Shown here: positions 48,720-58,184 of the stretch, piece by piece
How positions within the stretch are numbered: position 1 is the first letter of the stretch
Layout of the letters: each line of letters opens with the position of its first letter
Source of the DNA: Panonychus citri
Taxonomy: Eukaryota; Arthropoda; Arachnida; Trombidiformes; Tetranychidae
Assembly (NCBI RefSeq): GCF_014898815.1
Contig: NW_026515547.1
Location: forward strand, 496,001 to 560,000
Direction: 5' to 3'
Length of the DNA stretch: 64,000 nucleotides
Position numbers and translations under genes: made by a program
The notes under the pieces: generated by a model
Database searches by the model: none
What the model was told of the DNA's origin: nothing
The model's input: only the letters and a program-made list of their open reading frames with translations

Positions 48720-49154
48720 ATGTCTAGTGAACCAACTGATCAACAGGTAGCCGAAATTAGTGATGAAAGTTTCCAACAGATTCTCAGTTTAGGGCAAGTT
48801 CAGGAAGATAAAAGATCGAGTCATGAGAAAATCCAATTGGTACCCGCTTCTGAGGATTATGATAAGATGGCTTCTTTGGATTCGATTGTTTTTGAACATT
48901 TTCAATCGACAATGCCAATGAAGTTCAACAAGCTCCAATCATCATATATTAGGCTCCATCTCCAACGGGCCCCTGGTTTGCCCTTCGACTACCAACAATT
49001 GAAATGTGGCTTAGAAATCGCGGATGGACGAGAGTGGACATTAAAGATGATCCGTGACTTCTACTCTTTGGTCTCATTAGGCTATTTGGAGAGCGCGGAC
49101 AAGCATGGGATTGCAGTTCCAGAATTGTTTAGAGCCGACAGAAAGCCGATTTAG
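48720..49154 (+). CDS. Family F member F2: SEPTDQQ-leader protein of unknown function (C terminus frameshifted)
   Basis: ATG at 48720; MSSEPTDQQVAEISDESFQQ is the same leader and 5' flank as gene G. From about residue 50 it switches to the F domain: LDSIVFEHFQSTMPMKFNK, then SSYIRLHLQRAPG, REWTLKMIRDFYSLVS and LGYLESADKH. Compared with F4 (51378) one G is missing in the TTTAGGAGCC context near 49129. This ends the protein at 144 aa and loses the RQKADLDLLEIYAMQPHL tail, though that tail is still readable in the next frame up to about 49257. The upstream 150 bp (CTCGGCTCACGCCGATC... to the ATG) also matches that of F4. No known domain. Probably a recent duplicate with a damaged 3' end, or a one-base sequence error. 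Confidence 0.5.
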   Translation: MSSEPTDQQVAEISDESFQQILSLGQVQEDKRSSHEKIQLVPASEDYDKMASLDSIVFEHFQSTMPMKFNKLQSSYIRLHLQRAPGLPFDYQQLKCGLEIADGREWTLKMIRDFYSLVSLGYLESADKHGIAVPELFRADRKPI

Positions 49155-49407
49155 ATCTCCTAGAAATCTATGCGATGCAACCTCATCTTCTACCCAAACC
49201 TAAATATGCTCTTCAACCTAACCTTATACCTCATTGTGAACAGCCAATGAATAAGTAAAATTTACTAAACCTTCCATGGTCACACCATGTGATTGCCAAC
49301 TTGTAAAATGCTTATGAGAATAAAATTTGCTTTGAAAATTTATCTTGAGAATTAATACTAAATAAGTCAATTTAGAGAAGAAGAGAGAAAGAGAAAATAG
49401 AAATTCA

Positions 49408-49965
49408 GCTAAATGTTGATGGGAAACATCACTAATGACAAATCACCTTTACCACGAACTCGATGACATCTATTGGTTGACCAATCGATCATTTTAATTC
49501 CAAGTGGTGTTGGATAAATTAAAAAGGTTCCACTTTTATCGAAGCAAATTGTTTGGTGAGAAAATGCCTCTGATCGCTCCAGGTCTTCCTCGATTGCTTT
49601 TCGACGATTAAATTCATATGGTGGTAATACTTTCTTCTCTGATTGTAGGTTACAGAATATCGGTAAACTTTCATCGAAAACTCTAATCATCTTGTCCGTT
49701 TTAAATTTGAATAATCGGATTTTACGATCAGCCGAAAGTGTTGCAAAGTAATTATACTGAGCTGATGACCAATATTCAATCATGGAGGTTTTATCGATGG
49801 AAATGACCGTTGAGAAGACTTGATTATATTTAATTGTGACCACTGGACCCATATGATTTTTATCCAACACTTTAATGGGAATTTTACTCTCTTTACCATC
49901 GTAAATATTGATTAAAGGTTTATCTTCTTGTGATAAGGCCAATCCTTGTGTAGCATCACCAGTAC
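49408..49965 (-). pseudogene. Chimeric fragment: GTF2F2 piece joined to PPWD1 WD-repeat piece
   Basis: About 49408-49442 matches GTF2F2 exon 2 (55600-55634); 49443-49965 matches PPWD1 52969-53608. Relative to PPWD1 there is an in-frame internal deletion of about 39 codons near 49750 (53276-53395 missing), so a 177-codon frame persists. Homology stops at GTAGCATCACCAG, where a TATCGAT-rich insert begins. No start or promoter of its own. Confidence 0.85.
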
Positions 49966-50152
49966 GTAGTGATTTTCGATATGACGACTAGTCATATCGA
50001 TCGACGGAATATCGATATAAAAGAAAGAGAAAAAATTTGACAAACTAATAATAATAAATCTAACGTACACGTTTAAGTAGTTTTTGTGATCGAAATATCG
50101 ATTTCTATCGAAAGAAAAAATATCGATATTTCGAACTGTTTAAACAGCACTA
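49966..50152. other. TATCGAT-rich insert between a PPWD1 fragment and gene F3
   Basis: About 190 bp not shared with the neighbouring duplicates. It contains several TATCGAT motifs (near 49996, 50013, 50097, 50131) and a short hairpin, GATATGAC-GACTA-GTCATATC. Its right end reads ACTGTTTAAACAGCACTAG, resembling a CAGTGCTGTTTAAAC-type hAT terminus in reverse. It could be a hAT-related MITE or a DRE-like (TATCGATA) promoter cluster for F3. Confidence 0.4.
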
Positions 50153-50232
50153 GATGAATACATCGCTTTGTTGTGATCTGTTTATTTCTTTGATTTGATT
50201 GGCTATTTTTCTCAATTAACAAAATATTTGAA

Positions 50233-50766
50233 ATGTCTAGTGAACCAACTGATCAACAGGTAACCAAAATCAGTGATGAAAGTGGCCGAAAGAGTCCCAG
50301 TTTATTGCAAACTCAGGAAGATAATGAATCGGGATGGATATTGACTTTTGAGGATGGTGGTTATATGCCAGCACCTTATTTGGATTCAATTGTTTTTGAA
50401 AATTATCAATCGGCAATGCCATTTAAGTTCAACAAGCACCAAATATCATATGTTGGTATTCATCTCCAACGGGGTGCTGTTATGGCCTTGGACTATCCAC
50501 TCCTGAAAGCCAGCTTAGAATTTGCGGGTGGCGGGGGAGAATGGACATTCGAGATGGTCCGTGACTTCTACTCTTTGGTTTCGATGGTCTACTTGGAGTG
50601 CGCGGAAAAGCATAGGTTTATTGTTCCAGATAAGCTTAGACGTCGCCAGAAAGCCGATGTTGATCTCTTAGAAAGCTATGCGATGCAACCTCATCTTATA
50701 CCGAAATCTAAATTTTCTCTTCAACCTAACCTTCTACCTCAGTGCGAACAGCCAATGAATAAGTAA
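50233..50766 (+). CDS. Family F member F3: SEPTDQQ-leader protein of unknown function
   Basis: Complete 177-aa frame, the most intact-looking divergent member. Leader MSSEPTDQQVTKISDESGRK (shared with gene G) is followed by the F domain: YLDSIVFENYQSAMPFKFNK, SYVGIHLQRGA, GGEWTFEMVRDFYSLVSMVY, CAEKHRFIVPDKLRRRQKAD. The tail is MQPHLIPKSKFSLQPNLLPQ. No signal peptide or membrane segment; a cytosolic or nuclear protein is expected. Divergence from F2 and F4 is spread over the whole frame without stops, which hints at a maintained coding sequence. Its 5' flank (CTGTTTATTTCTTTG...AACAAAATATTTGAAATG) matches that of gene G, so it may share G's core promoter. I do not recognise the fold. Confidence 0.6.
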   Translation: MSSEPTDQQVTKISDESGRKSPSLLQTQEDNESGWILTFEDGGYMPAPYLDSIVFENYQSAMPFKFNKHQISYVGIHLQRGAVMALDYPLLKASLEFAGGGGEWTFEMVRDFYSLVSMVYLECAEKHRFIVPDKLRRRQKADVDLLESYAMQPHLIPKSKFSLQPNLLPQCEQPMNK

Positions 50767-50796
50767 AATTTACTTTTTCCAGAAAAGTTCTTTGTA

Positions 50797-50875
50797 ATCT
50801 GTTTACATCTTTGTTTGATTTACTATTTTTTTCTTTAACTTTTTTCTCAATTAACAAAATATTTAAAATGTCTAT
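50797..50875 (+). pseudogene. Decapitated family promoter/5' UTR plus start codon
   Basis: TTTGTAATCTGTTTACATCT... to AACAAAATATTTAAAATGTCTA is the same 5' flank and start codon found at F2 and F4. After ATGTCTA at 50869 it breaks directly into antisense GTF2F2 sequence. The frame stops at once. Confidence 0.8.
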
Positions 50876-50887
50876 CTAATGTGTTAT

Positions 50888-51197
50888 CATTTAAAGTTGT
50901 ACCAGACTTTGCTTTAGCTCTTTCCATTCGAAGATCTACCTTGAACACACCATCGAAATAAGGAGTGTCCGGTTAGGTCCAATCCTGATGGTCGAAAATT
51001 TAAAATTTTCACCCTTACCAAGAACTCGATGACATCTATTGGTTGACCAATCGATCTTTTTATTCCAAGTGGCGTTGGATAAATTAAAAAGGTTCCACTT
51101 TTATCGAAGCAAATTGTTTGGTGAGAAAATGCCTCTGATCGCTCCAAGTCTTCCTCGATTGCTTTTCGACGATTAAATTCATATGGTGGTAATACTA
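50888..51197 (-). pseudogene. Triple chimera of GTF2F2, UBE2K and PPWD1 fragments
   Basis: Three antisense pieces in a row: about 50888-50927 from GTF2F2 exon 2 (matching 55660-55700), 50925-50973 from UBE2K (47739-47790), and 50985-51197 from PPWD1 (52946-53155). The GTF2F2/UBE2K junction TTTCCATTCGAAG shares the bases CAT, a microhomology. A 77-codon frame remains on the PPWD1 part but has no start context. Confidence 0.85.
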
Positions 51198-51377
51198 GTA
51201 TTTCTTTCCCGTTTTAAAGTCAAAGTGAACAACTTATACTCTCACTCGGCACAAGCCGATCTATTTTTTCTGGCTCAGCTACTGACTATCAAGCTGACTT
51301 TTTTCAATCTGTTTATATCTTTGTTTGATTTACTATTTTTTTCTTTAACTTTTTTCTCGATTAACAAAATATTGAAA

Positions 51378-51917
51378 ATGTCTAGTGAACCAACTGATCA
51401 ACAGGTAGCCGAAATTAGTGATGAAAGTTTCCAACAGATTCTCAGTTTAGGGCAAGTCCAGGAAAATAAAAGATCGGGTCATGAGAAAATCCAATTGGTA
51501 CCCGCTTCTGAGGATTATGATAAGATGGCTTCTTTGGATTCGATTGTTTTTGAACAATTTCAATCGACAATGCCAATGAAGTTCAACAAGCTCCAATCAT
51601 CATATATTAGGCTCCATCTCCAACGGGCACCTAGCATGCCCTTTGACTATCAACATTTGAAATATGGCCTGGAAATTGCGGATGGGCGAGAGTGGACATT
51701 TGAGATGGTCCGTGACTTCTACTCTTTAATCTCATTCGGCTATTTGGAGAGCGCGGACAAGCATGGGATTGCAGTTCCAGAATTGTTTAGGAGCCGACAG
51801 AAAGCCGATTTAGATCTCCTAGAAATCTATGCGATGCAACCTCATCTTGTACCCAAACCTAAATATGCTCGTCAACCTAACCTTATACCTCATTGTGAAC
51901 AACGAACGAATAGGTAA
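51378..51917 (+). CDS. Family F member F4: SEPTDQQ-leader protein of unknown function
   Basis: ATG at 51378, chosen because it is the shared MSSEPTDQQ start; an in-frame extension to 51183 runs into the copied upstream region. Complete 179-aa protein. Leader MSSEPTDQQVAEISDESFQQ, then the F domain (SLDSIVFEQFQSTMPMKFNK, YIRLHLQRAPS, REWTFEMVRDFYSLISFGYL, IAVPELFRSRQKADLDLLEI), ending LIPHCEQRTNR. It is very close to F2 but keeps the frame in the tail. The 5' flank (ACTCGGCACAAGCCGATC...) is shared with F2, so the pair arose by duplication including the promoter. The 3' flank (to about 52070) is shared with fragments at 42305-42715, 49260-49400 and 54440-54560. Function unknown. Confidence 0.6.
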   Translation: MSSEPTDQQVAEISDESFQQILSLGQVQENKRSGHEKIQLVPASEDYDKMASLDSIVFEQFQSTMPMKFNKLQSSYIRLHLQRAPSMPFDYQHLKYGLEIADGREWTFEMVRDFYSLISFGYLESADKHGIAVPELFRSRQKADLDLLEIYAMQPHLVPKPKYARQPNLIPHCEQRTNR

Positions 51918-52118
51918 ATTTACCAAACCTTCCATGTGAATGAACAAGTTGTCAAAATGAATAAAATTTGATTTGAAAATTTATCTCAGCAATTGCGTAA
52001 ATTAAAATGTGTAAGTCAATTTAAAGAGAGAGAAAGAGAGAATAGAGAATTTGGAAAACCTTTGAAAATGGAAAGAAAAATCTTCCAGTTCAATATACAT
52101 GTATCTCCATATCAGAGA

Positions 52119-52180
52119 AAACAGCTAAATGTTGTTGGGAAATATCACTAATGACAAATTGATGTTCCTTCGGTATATTG
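52119..52180 (-). pseudogene. GTF2F2 exon 2 fragment next to PPWD1 3' end
   Basis: GAGAAAACAGCTAAATGTTG...GATGTTCCTTCGGTATATT matches 55591-55655 within GTF2F2. It fills the gap between the F4 3' flank and the PPWD1 3' flank. Confidence 0.85.
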
Positions 52181-52213
52181 AAGAAGAGACAATCAAATTA
52201 ACAATGATGGTTA

Positions 52214-53979
52214 TCACTTTAGGGCAATATTGATTATTTTAATTTCGTCGTGAGGTTTATCTTGTTGATTTGTTTTCATTTGACTGATGTTTTGACAAGT
52301 TTCCATTCCTTTGAAGACTCGTCCAAATATCGTGTGTTTATTATCCAACCATGGACAAGGAACAACGGTGATGAAAAATTGTGACCCATTGGCATTTGGT
52401 CCTGAATTGGCCATACTGAGGGTGTAAGGTTTATCATGCTTAAGGTTAGGGTGAAATTCATCGATAAAATCATGTCCCCAAATTGATTCACCACCGGTTC
52501 CAGTTCCGGTTGGATCTCCAGTCTGAATCATGAATTGTTTGATAACTCGGTGAAATATGTGACCATTGAAATAACCGTTTTCGCATGGACACAGAAATTT
52601 TCAACAGCTTTAGGAGCTTCTTTGGGAAATAGTTTAACATGAATATCGCCCATAGATGTATGAATTACTGCTGACTCAAAGATTCGAGATTTAGATGAAG
52701 ATTCTATAGCGGAGATCATTACTTCTTTCGGTGGTTTCTCATTGAATATATCTCGATCACCGAGACCATCGTCATTGGCCTCAGGGTCACGCTTGGAAAA
52801 GATATAGAAACGATTCTTTTTAAATGCAGAGACAAAAAGTGATGGATCAGCTTGAAATCTTTCCTCTAAATTATGATTCTCAGCAGTTAGACTGCTCAAT
52901 GTCGCCGATCCTTCCGGTTTATTTGGAATACCCTGGTATAAGGCCAATCCTAGTGGTCGAAAGTTTTCACCTTTACCAAGAACTCGATGACATCTATTGG
53001 TTGACCAATCGATCATTTTAATTCCAAGTGGTGTTGGATAAATTAAAAAGGTTCCACTTTTATCGAAGCAAATTGTTTGATGAGAAAATGCCTCTGATCG
53101 CTCCAAGTCTTCTTCGATTGCTTTTCGACGATTAAATTCATATGGTGGTAATACTTTCTTCTCTGATTGTAGGTTACAGAATATCGGTAAACTTTCATCG
53201 AAAACTCTAATCATCTTGCCCGTTTTAAATTTGAATAATCGGATTTTACGATCAGCCGAAAGTGTTGCAAAGTAAAGTCCATTTTCGGTGAAAGTTAAAT
53301 CAATTATTTTCGTCTCTTCTTTAGCCAATTCATATAAATCGGTGTCTGTTTTGTATTTAAAGTCAACCCGATCTTCGGGAAAAACATAATCATACTGAGC
53401 TGATGACCAATATTCAATCATGGAGGTTTTATCAATGGAAATGACCGTTGAGAAGACTTGATTATATTTAATTGCGACCACTGGACCCATATGATTTTTA
53501 TCCAACACTTTAATGGGAATTTTACTTTCTTTACCATCGTAAATATTGATTAAAGGTTTATCTTCTTGTGATAAGGCCAATCCTTGTGTAGCATCACCAG
53601 GAGAGTAGATCCATTCACATGTAAGTGGCAGATAATCAAGATTAAATATATTTATCATATCGAAATTGATTATATCAAAAATATCCATGGTTAAATCTTT
53701 TGAAATGGAAACAAGTAAAGTCCCATCACCAGAAGCGGCCAAATGAATGATTGGTCCTCGGTGGGCCTTGTAGTGTTTAACAAATTCAATCTGTCCAGGT
53801 AACTTTTTCCAAAATTTAATTGTTCCATCAATCGAGGCTGTAATAATAAAATCGGTTAATCGAGTAACAATTAAGTGAGTAATTGTATCTAAATGCATGA
53901 AACTGCGCTCATAGTTTTCACAATCAGGTAAACTGTCAAGGAGTAATTGTTGTAAAGATTTTTTGTCCATGATGGTCAC
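52214..53979 (-). CDS. PPWD1: PPWD1: WD40-repeat cyclophilin (peptidyl-prolyl isomerase), one frameshift
   Basis: Spliceosome-associated peptidyl-prolyl isomerase. Intronless locus of about 588 codons (human 646). The N-terminal WD40 part (FIITASIDGTIKFWKKLPGQ, FDMINIF, CEWIYSPGDA, IYDGKES, TSMIEYWSSAQYDYVFPED, YKTDTDLYELA, MRVFDESLP equivalent) and the linker RDIFNEKPPKEV closely follow the family. The C-terminal cyclophilin domain begins at HTSMGDIHVKLFPKEAPKAV and ends NGSQFFITVVPCPWLDNKHT...INIALK. Odd: near 52584 the frame shifts by one missing base, after NFCVH; the next frame reads ENGYFNGHIFHRVIKQFM straight into the rest. So the isomerase domain, including its FHR arginine, is intact except for that base. 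A sequence error or recent lesion are both possible. Parts of this gene are copied at 48243, 49443 and 50985. Start: first ATG, with MDKKSL three codons later as alternative. Confidence 0.88.
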
Positions 53980-54929
53980 AATTAGAAGTTAATTATAACA
54001 CCGATTTCAGGATTAATTTAGACAGAAAATTCAGAATTAGAATACAAGAAAAATCAGTTGATTAAAATGAGAAATGAAAACAAATTCACTTTGAAATGGA
54101 AATGTAAACATTTGCATTTCCATGTGTTGGAAAAAGCGCCAAATACATAATCGGATTTAATGGAGAAAATGGTTAACTGTTACTCTCTCACTGATTGTGT
54201 TCTCTCATTTTTGATGATCAGCGAAAAATTATCAATCAATTTGTTGGAATCATTGGTTTAATCACTGGTCGAATTTCTTTTCTAATTGGAGATGATTGTT
54301 TACTGATCAATAAGATTGAGAAAAAAAAAGATATTTCGATTGATATTTAATTTGTTGTAAATTGTGCTCTTTTATTTATACTATTAAATTTGTGTTTAAT
54401 TGCTTCAAGGATTAAGCAATAGTTTGTATTATGTGTGTTTTGTACTAACAATTTTGTAAATTAAAATGAGTAAGTCAATTGAGAGAAGAGGAAGAGAGAG
54501 AATAGAAAATTTGGAAAACCTCTGAAAATGAGAAGAAAAATCTTCCATTTCAAAACTTTATATCATGCTGACAGATGAATTAGAGACTGAAGAGAATCAA
54601 AAAAGAGGAAGATAATTGTCGTAATTATTAAGAAGAAAAATATAAGTAACTTGGATGGTAGATTGTGTTGTTTGTTGATGAAAAGGAGAAATTTTTTTCT
54701 TTCAATCTCAGAGGTTTTCTAAAAGGAAAGTGAATTTAGTTCCATCTTCAAGTGAGAAGAGAAAGGGAGCAAAAAGGATGATGAGAAGGAACTAACAGTT
54801 GACAAGGGGAAAAAAAGATGTTTCATGAAGAGAAAAAGAAAGAGAAGTTCTCTGATGGTGAACAGCAACATGGCGGGAATCGGATATAATTGTTGACATC
54901 TCTTCTAAGTGAAGCATCAATGGAATCAG
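53980..54929. other. Intergenic region with an F-family 3' flank fragment
   Basis: About 54441-54560 (TTTTGTAAATTAAAATGAGTAAGTCAATT...AAACCTCTGAAAATGAGAAG AAAAATCTTCC) matches the 3' flanks of F4 and of the fragments at 42.3-42.7 kb. Nothing else is recognised. The part next to 53980 should contain the PPWD1 promoter. Confidence 0.7.
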
Positions 54930-56083
54930 TCAACCTTGTTCTGTTGGTTTCTCTTGAGTAACCTCGTAATGACGATATTCTGGTTTCAGTTCCCACATAT
55001 TCTTGTGAGGATTTTTAGTGTTGTATACACAGATTTCTTTCAGAATTTCTTTTAAATAAGTCTATGGAGATGGAGGGGAAATGAGAAAATTATCAATAAA
55101 AGGCAATTGAGTAATCATGTGTGTCAATGGTTTTCTTTCAATTCTACTTACACTTGGTTGTTTTGTGATTCTTTCCAAATCCTTACTGTAATAATACTGA
55201 TGTTTCTCAAAGGCTGTGAATAACATTTCCATCACTTTGTCTTTTTCTTCACGAGATCTTTTACCTTCAGCCTTTTTCCTAGCATCATTCATAACCTAAG
55301 TTTCATATGAAGAAAAGAAGAGGAATAAATAATTATTATTATATTGGTTTGAGAGAGGAAAAGAAAAAGATTTTCTTACCTCAACTTTATGATGCGAAAC
55401 TGGTAAATAGCTGATCGGTGTTTGATCTAACTTTAATACGGTTCTTTGAGGTTTATTGGCTTTTTCCATTTGTTTAGCTTTTAATCTCATATAATTCATA
55501 TCGCCAGTGGGTCGACATTCAGCTTTTTGAACAACATTTCCCTCTAAAACGAGACCCGATCCATTCGTTGATTTGTCATCAGTAGGATGAGAGAAAACAG
55601 CTAAATGTTGATGGGAAATATCACTAATGACAAATTGATGTTCCTTTGGTATATTTACATCATTAGAAGTTGTACCAGATTTTGCTTTAGCTCTTTCCAT
55701 AACATCTTTAGAGAGGTCAAAAAATATCTCAGGTTTAATTCCTGCTCCTCGACTTAATTAATCAAGAACAACAGCGCAGTTATAAAACAATTAAAAGAAC
55801 GAAGAGTAAAAGAATAAATATTTTAGAAAACAAATTAGAACAAAGAATAATTTACAAACATAGAGAAAAACTAATCTCATCAGTAGACCAAAATTTTTCT
55901 CTTTTCTTCGAGTTGATGATTCATTTTCACTTACTTGGTGATTTTAAGTCGACCAAGTTCAGCCATTGATGGAGCACTTTCCCATTCATTGGCCATATAT
56001 TTGGGCACTTTTACCAACCAAACACCTCTGGAAGCATTTAGAATGTCCAATTCATTACTAGTTGATGTTGAATTGGTCATCAT
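54930..56083 (-). CDS. GTF2F2: General transcription factor IIF subunit 2 (TFIIF beta/RAP30)
   Basis: Small subunit of TFIIF, which escorts RNA polymerase II to promoters. Four exons on the minus strand: 56083-55935, 55752-55380, 55295-55152, 55061-54930 (phases 2, 0, 0), total 265 aa against 249 in human. Exon 1 has GVWLVKVPKYMANEWESA, the TFIIF dimerisation strand. Exon 2 carries HQFVISDISHQHLAVF and VVQKAECRPTGDMNYMRLK. Exons 3 and 4 form the winged-helix DNA-binding domain (MLFTAFEKHQYYYSKDLERI, TKQPS, TYLKEILKEI, MWELKPEYRHYE). The exon 2 acceptor is AATTAAG at 55753; using the nearer GCAG would give an immediate stop. Two adjacent ATGs at 56083 and 56080 give nearly the same start. Pieces of exon 2 are scattered at 49408, 50888 and 52119. 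Confidence 0.93.
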
Positions 56084-56667
56084 TTGATTTGACAATACGA
56101 AAAACTAACGAGATTTACCTTGTGTGGGAACAAAAGAAAAAATCAAAATAAAAAATCAAAAAGCAAATTTTGTGTTTAAATGGAAACGCGGTTACTATGG
56201 TTTCCATTAACCGCGGCGGTTTAATTACCGTCGACAAAATCCTTTGTGTCAACCGTAAAGGCTAAATAAAATTTGTCATGCAACAATTAAATCACAATTG
56301 TCTATGTACAGGTGTCTATTTGTTGGATTAGTTAATTGAGATTTTAAACTTTGATTGTTGAGATTAGTATTTTTGTTTAATATTCGTTAGAGTACATTTT
56401 AGCAAAGCAAGATGAAGAAGAGAAATTTCTTTGATTATTAAAACATTTTAATCGAAGATTCGTTGTTAATTGTTGTTGTTGTGGTTGACTCAATGATCAA
56501 TATTCAGTGTGTTGATTAGAAGCTGAGTTGTTGTAGTTGTAGTTGTTGTTTATAAAAGAAAAAGGAAAAGTCGATTGGAAAAATTGTGAGAATGTTGATT
56601 TTCTTGGTGTTTCTTTTTCTTTGTTATTGTAATTGTAATTAGTGTTACGATTTAATTTCTAAGTTGA
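56084..56667. other. Intergenic region between p47-like gene and GTF2F2
   Basis: Short intergenic stretch; both genes are on the minus strand. It contains a near-palindrome, AACGCGGTTACTATGGTTTCCATTAACCGCGG, near 56187-56217, just upstream of GTF2F2, possibly part of its promoter, and TTGTTG-type runs. No exon seen. Confidence 0.45.
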
Positions 56668-57816
56668 TTAAACCAATTTCTGTGTTAAGGTAGCATTTTT
56701 AAGATTTGCATCACCAACAGTTTGTGTCTCGTCTGTTAATTGTTTAGTTGGAAAATTGGTCATCAAAATGAAAGGAAGAGGACCATAAGCTGGACGAGCA
56801 TCGCAAATATAACTACGAATATCTTGAATAGTGTGATCCAAATTAACTTTTACCACAATTCTACAAAGAAGAAAAAAAGGAAAAAATATTAAATTGATGA
56901 GAAAAATTGAAATGAAAATTTTCTTCCAGATTAATCGTTACCTTGATCCATCTGATAATCTAATTTGAATATTGGTTGTTGGCTTTGATTCATCAGTTTT
57001 CAATCGTTTCTTGGCTTCATCTTCATTGACCTTATTGTCACCAGAATCTTGTAAACTAGAACCATGAGCACCGATTGTTTCAGGTGTGACATTACCTAAT
57101 CGATGACCTTCCCCAGCGAAAGCTTTTACCTTTCGCTTGGGTTCAACATATTCTTCCGTTCGATGATCTTCCATGATTAGATTAACTTCACCACCACGAG
57201 CGGTCCGAACTAATTCCTTAGGTACCTCACCTCGAGAAATTGACTCCAAGAATTCACGATTCTGTGGATCATTGAAAGTACGAAGAGGCCCATCATCAAC
57301 ACTGAAACCATTTATCCACATTTTCAATGCCATGCTCAACCTTTTCTGCCCAAATTCAGGGCTGGAAGACGATTCTCCACCAGCAGCCTGATCTTCACCT
57401 TGCTCTTCATCATCAAGCTTTTTACCCTTTCCTGTGAAAAGAACAGCAAAAATTATGAAATCATTTAAATAAATAAGAGAATAAAGAAATAAAAGAATTG
57501 TTTTTTTGTTCGTTTTAATACCTTTGAAAGCAGTAAATTTCCTTGATGGTTCAGGACTTTCTGGTTCTACTGGTTGAGCTCCCTGTTCTCGGGCTGCTCG
57601 GAATACATTTTTAATCACCTCATTGGGATCAGCTTTATCTCTGTTTGGACCTAAAACCTGTTGACCTGATTTCTCCGATCCACCAACATAAAAAGCTTGA
57701 CCCTCATCATCGCTACTTGATTGTTGCTGTTGCTGTTGATTCAATGATCCCAATGTTGCTATTCTTGGTCTACCACTTGTATCCTTTTTCCGAGGCTTGT
57801 CACTTTTACCTTCCAT
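56668..57816 (-). CDS. NSFL1C: p47/NSFL1C-like p97 cofactor with SEP and UBX domains, no UBA
   Basis: Cofactor of the p97/VCP AAA ATPase, acting in membrane fusion and protein extraction. Exons on the minus strand: 57816-57522, 57431-56942, 56860-56668 (phases 1 and 2), total 325 aa. Near the N terminus, SGRPRIATLGSLN, a poly-Gln run and EGQAFYVGGSEKSGQQVLGP match p47. The SEP domain is MALKMWINGFSVDDGPLRTF through VEPKRKVKAFAGEGHRLGN. The UBX domain starts NIQIRLSDGSR and contains LPFILMTNFPTKQLTDET, including the FPxK/R-type p97-binding loop. Start chosen at MEGKSDK; an ATG eight codons upstream also exists. The N-terminal UBA domain of p47 is absent. The divergent WDR70 start lies only about 370 bp away, leaving little room for an upstream exon, so this may be a p37-like or UBA-less form. 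Confidence 0.9.
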
Positions 57817-58184
57817 TATTTTTCCAATTAACACCAACAAATTTTTATTCTACAAAGACTAAAGAAGAACAATTAACACTCGTATGTAAAAAATAAAAGA
57901 AGAAACCTTTAAATCATCAACTGACAAAATGATTAAAATTGAACAAGACAAACAAATTGTTTACAATTAAAAAAAAATCCAAAATCAGATGATTCGGTTG
58001 AGTATTCAGATAGTATTCGATAATATCTGATACGAATATCGGTTGGATTCTTTGTTTGGATTGTTTATCTTTTTTGAATTTTTGAATTTTCTTTTCACCT
58101 TTGGTTTGATTTAATTGTTTGGTGTTTTCTTTTGTAAATAACTTTGTTTATTTTTAACTTTTATTGATTTTCTCTGATTAAATT
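57817..58184. promoter_or_regulatory. Bidirectional promoter region between p47-like gene and WDR70
   Basis: The 368 bp separating two head-to-head starts must contain both core promoters unless either has a distant 5' exon. It includes TATTCGATAATATCTGATACGAATATCG-like imperfect palindromic sequence at about 58010-58040. Arrangement seen; promoter role inferred. Confidence 0.55.
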
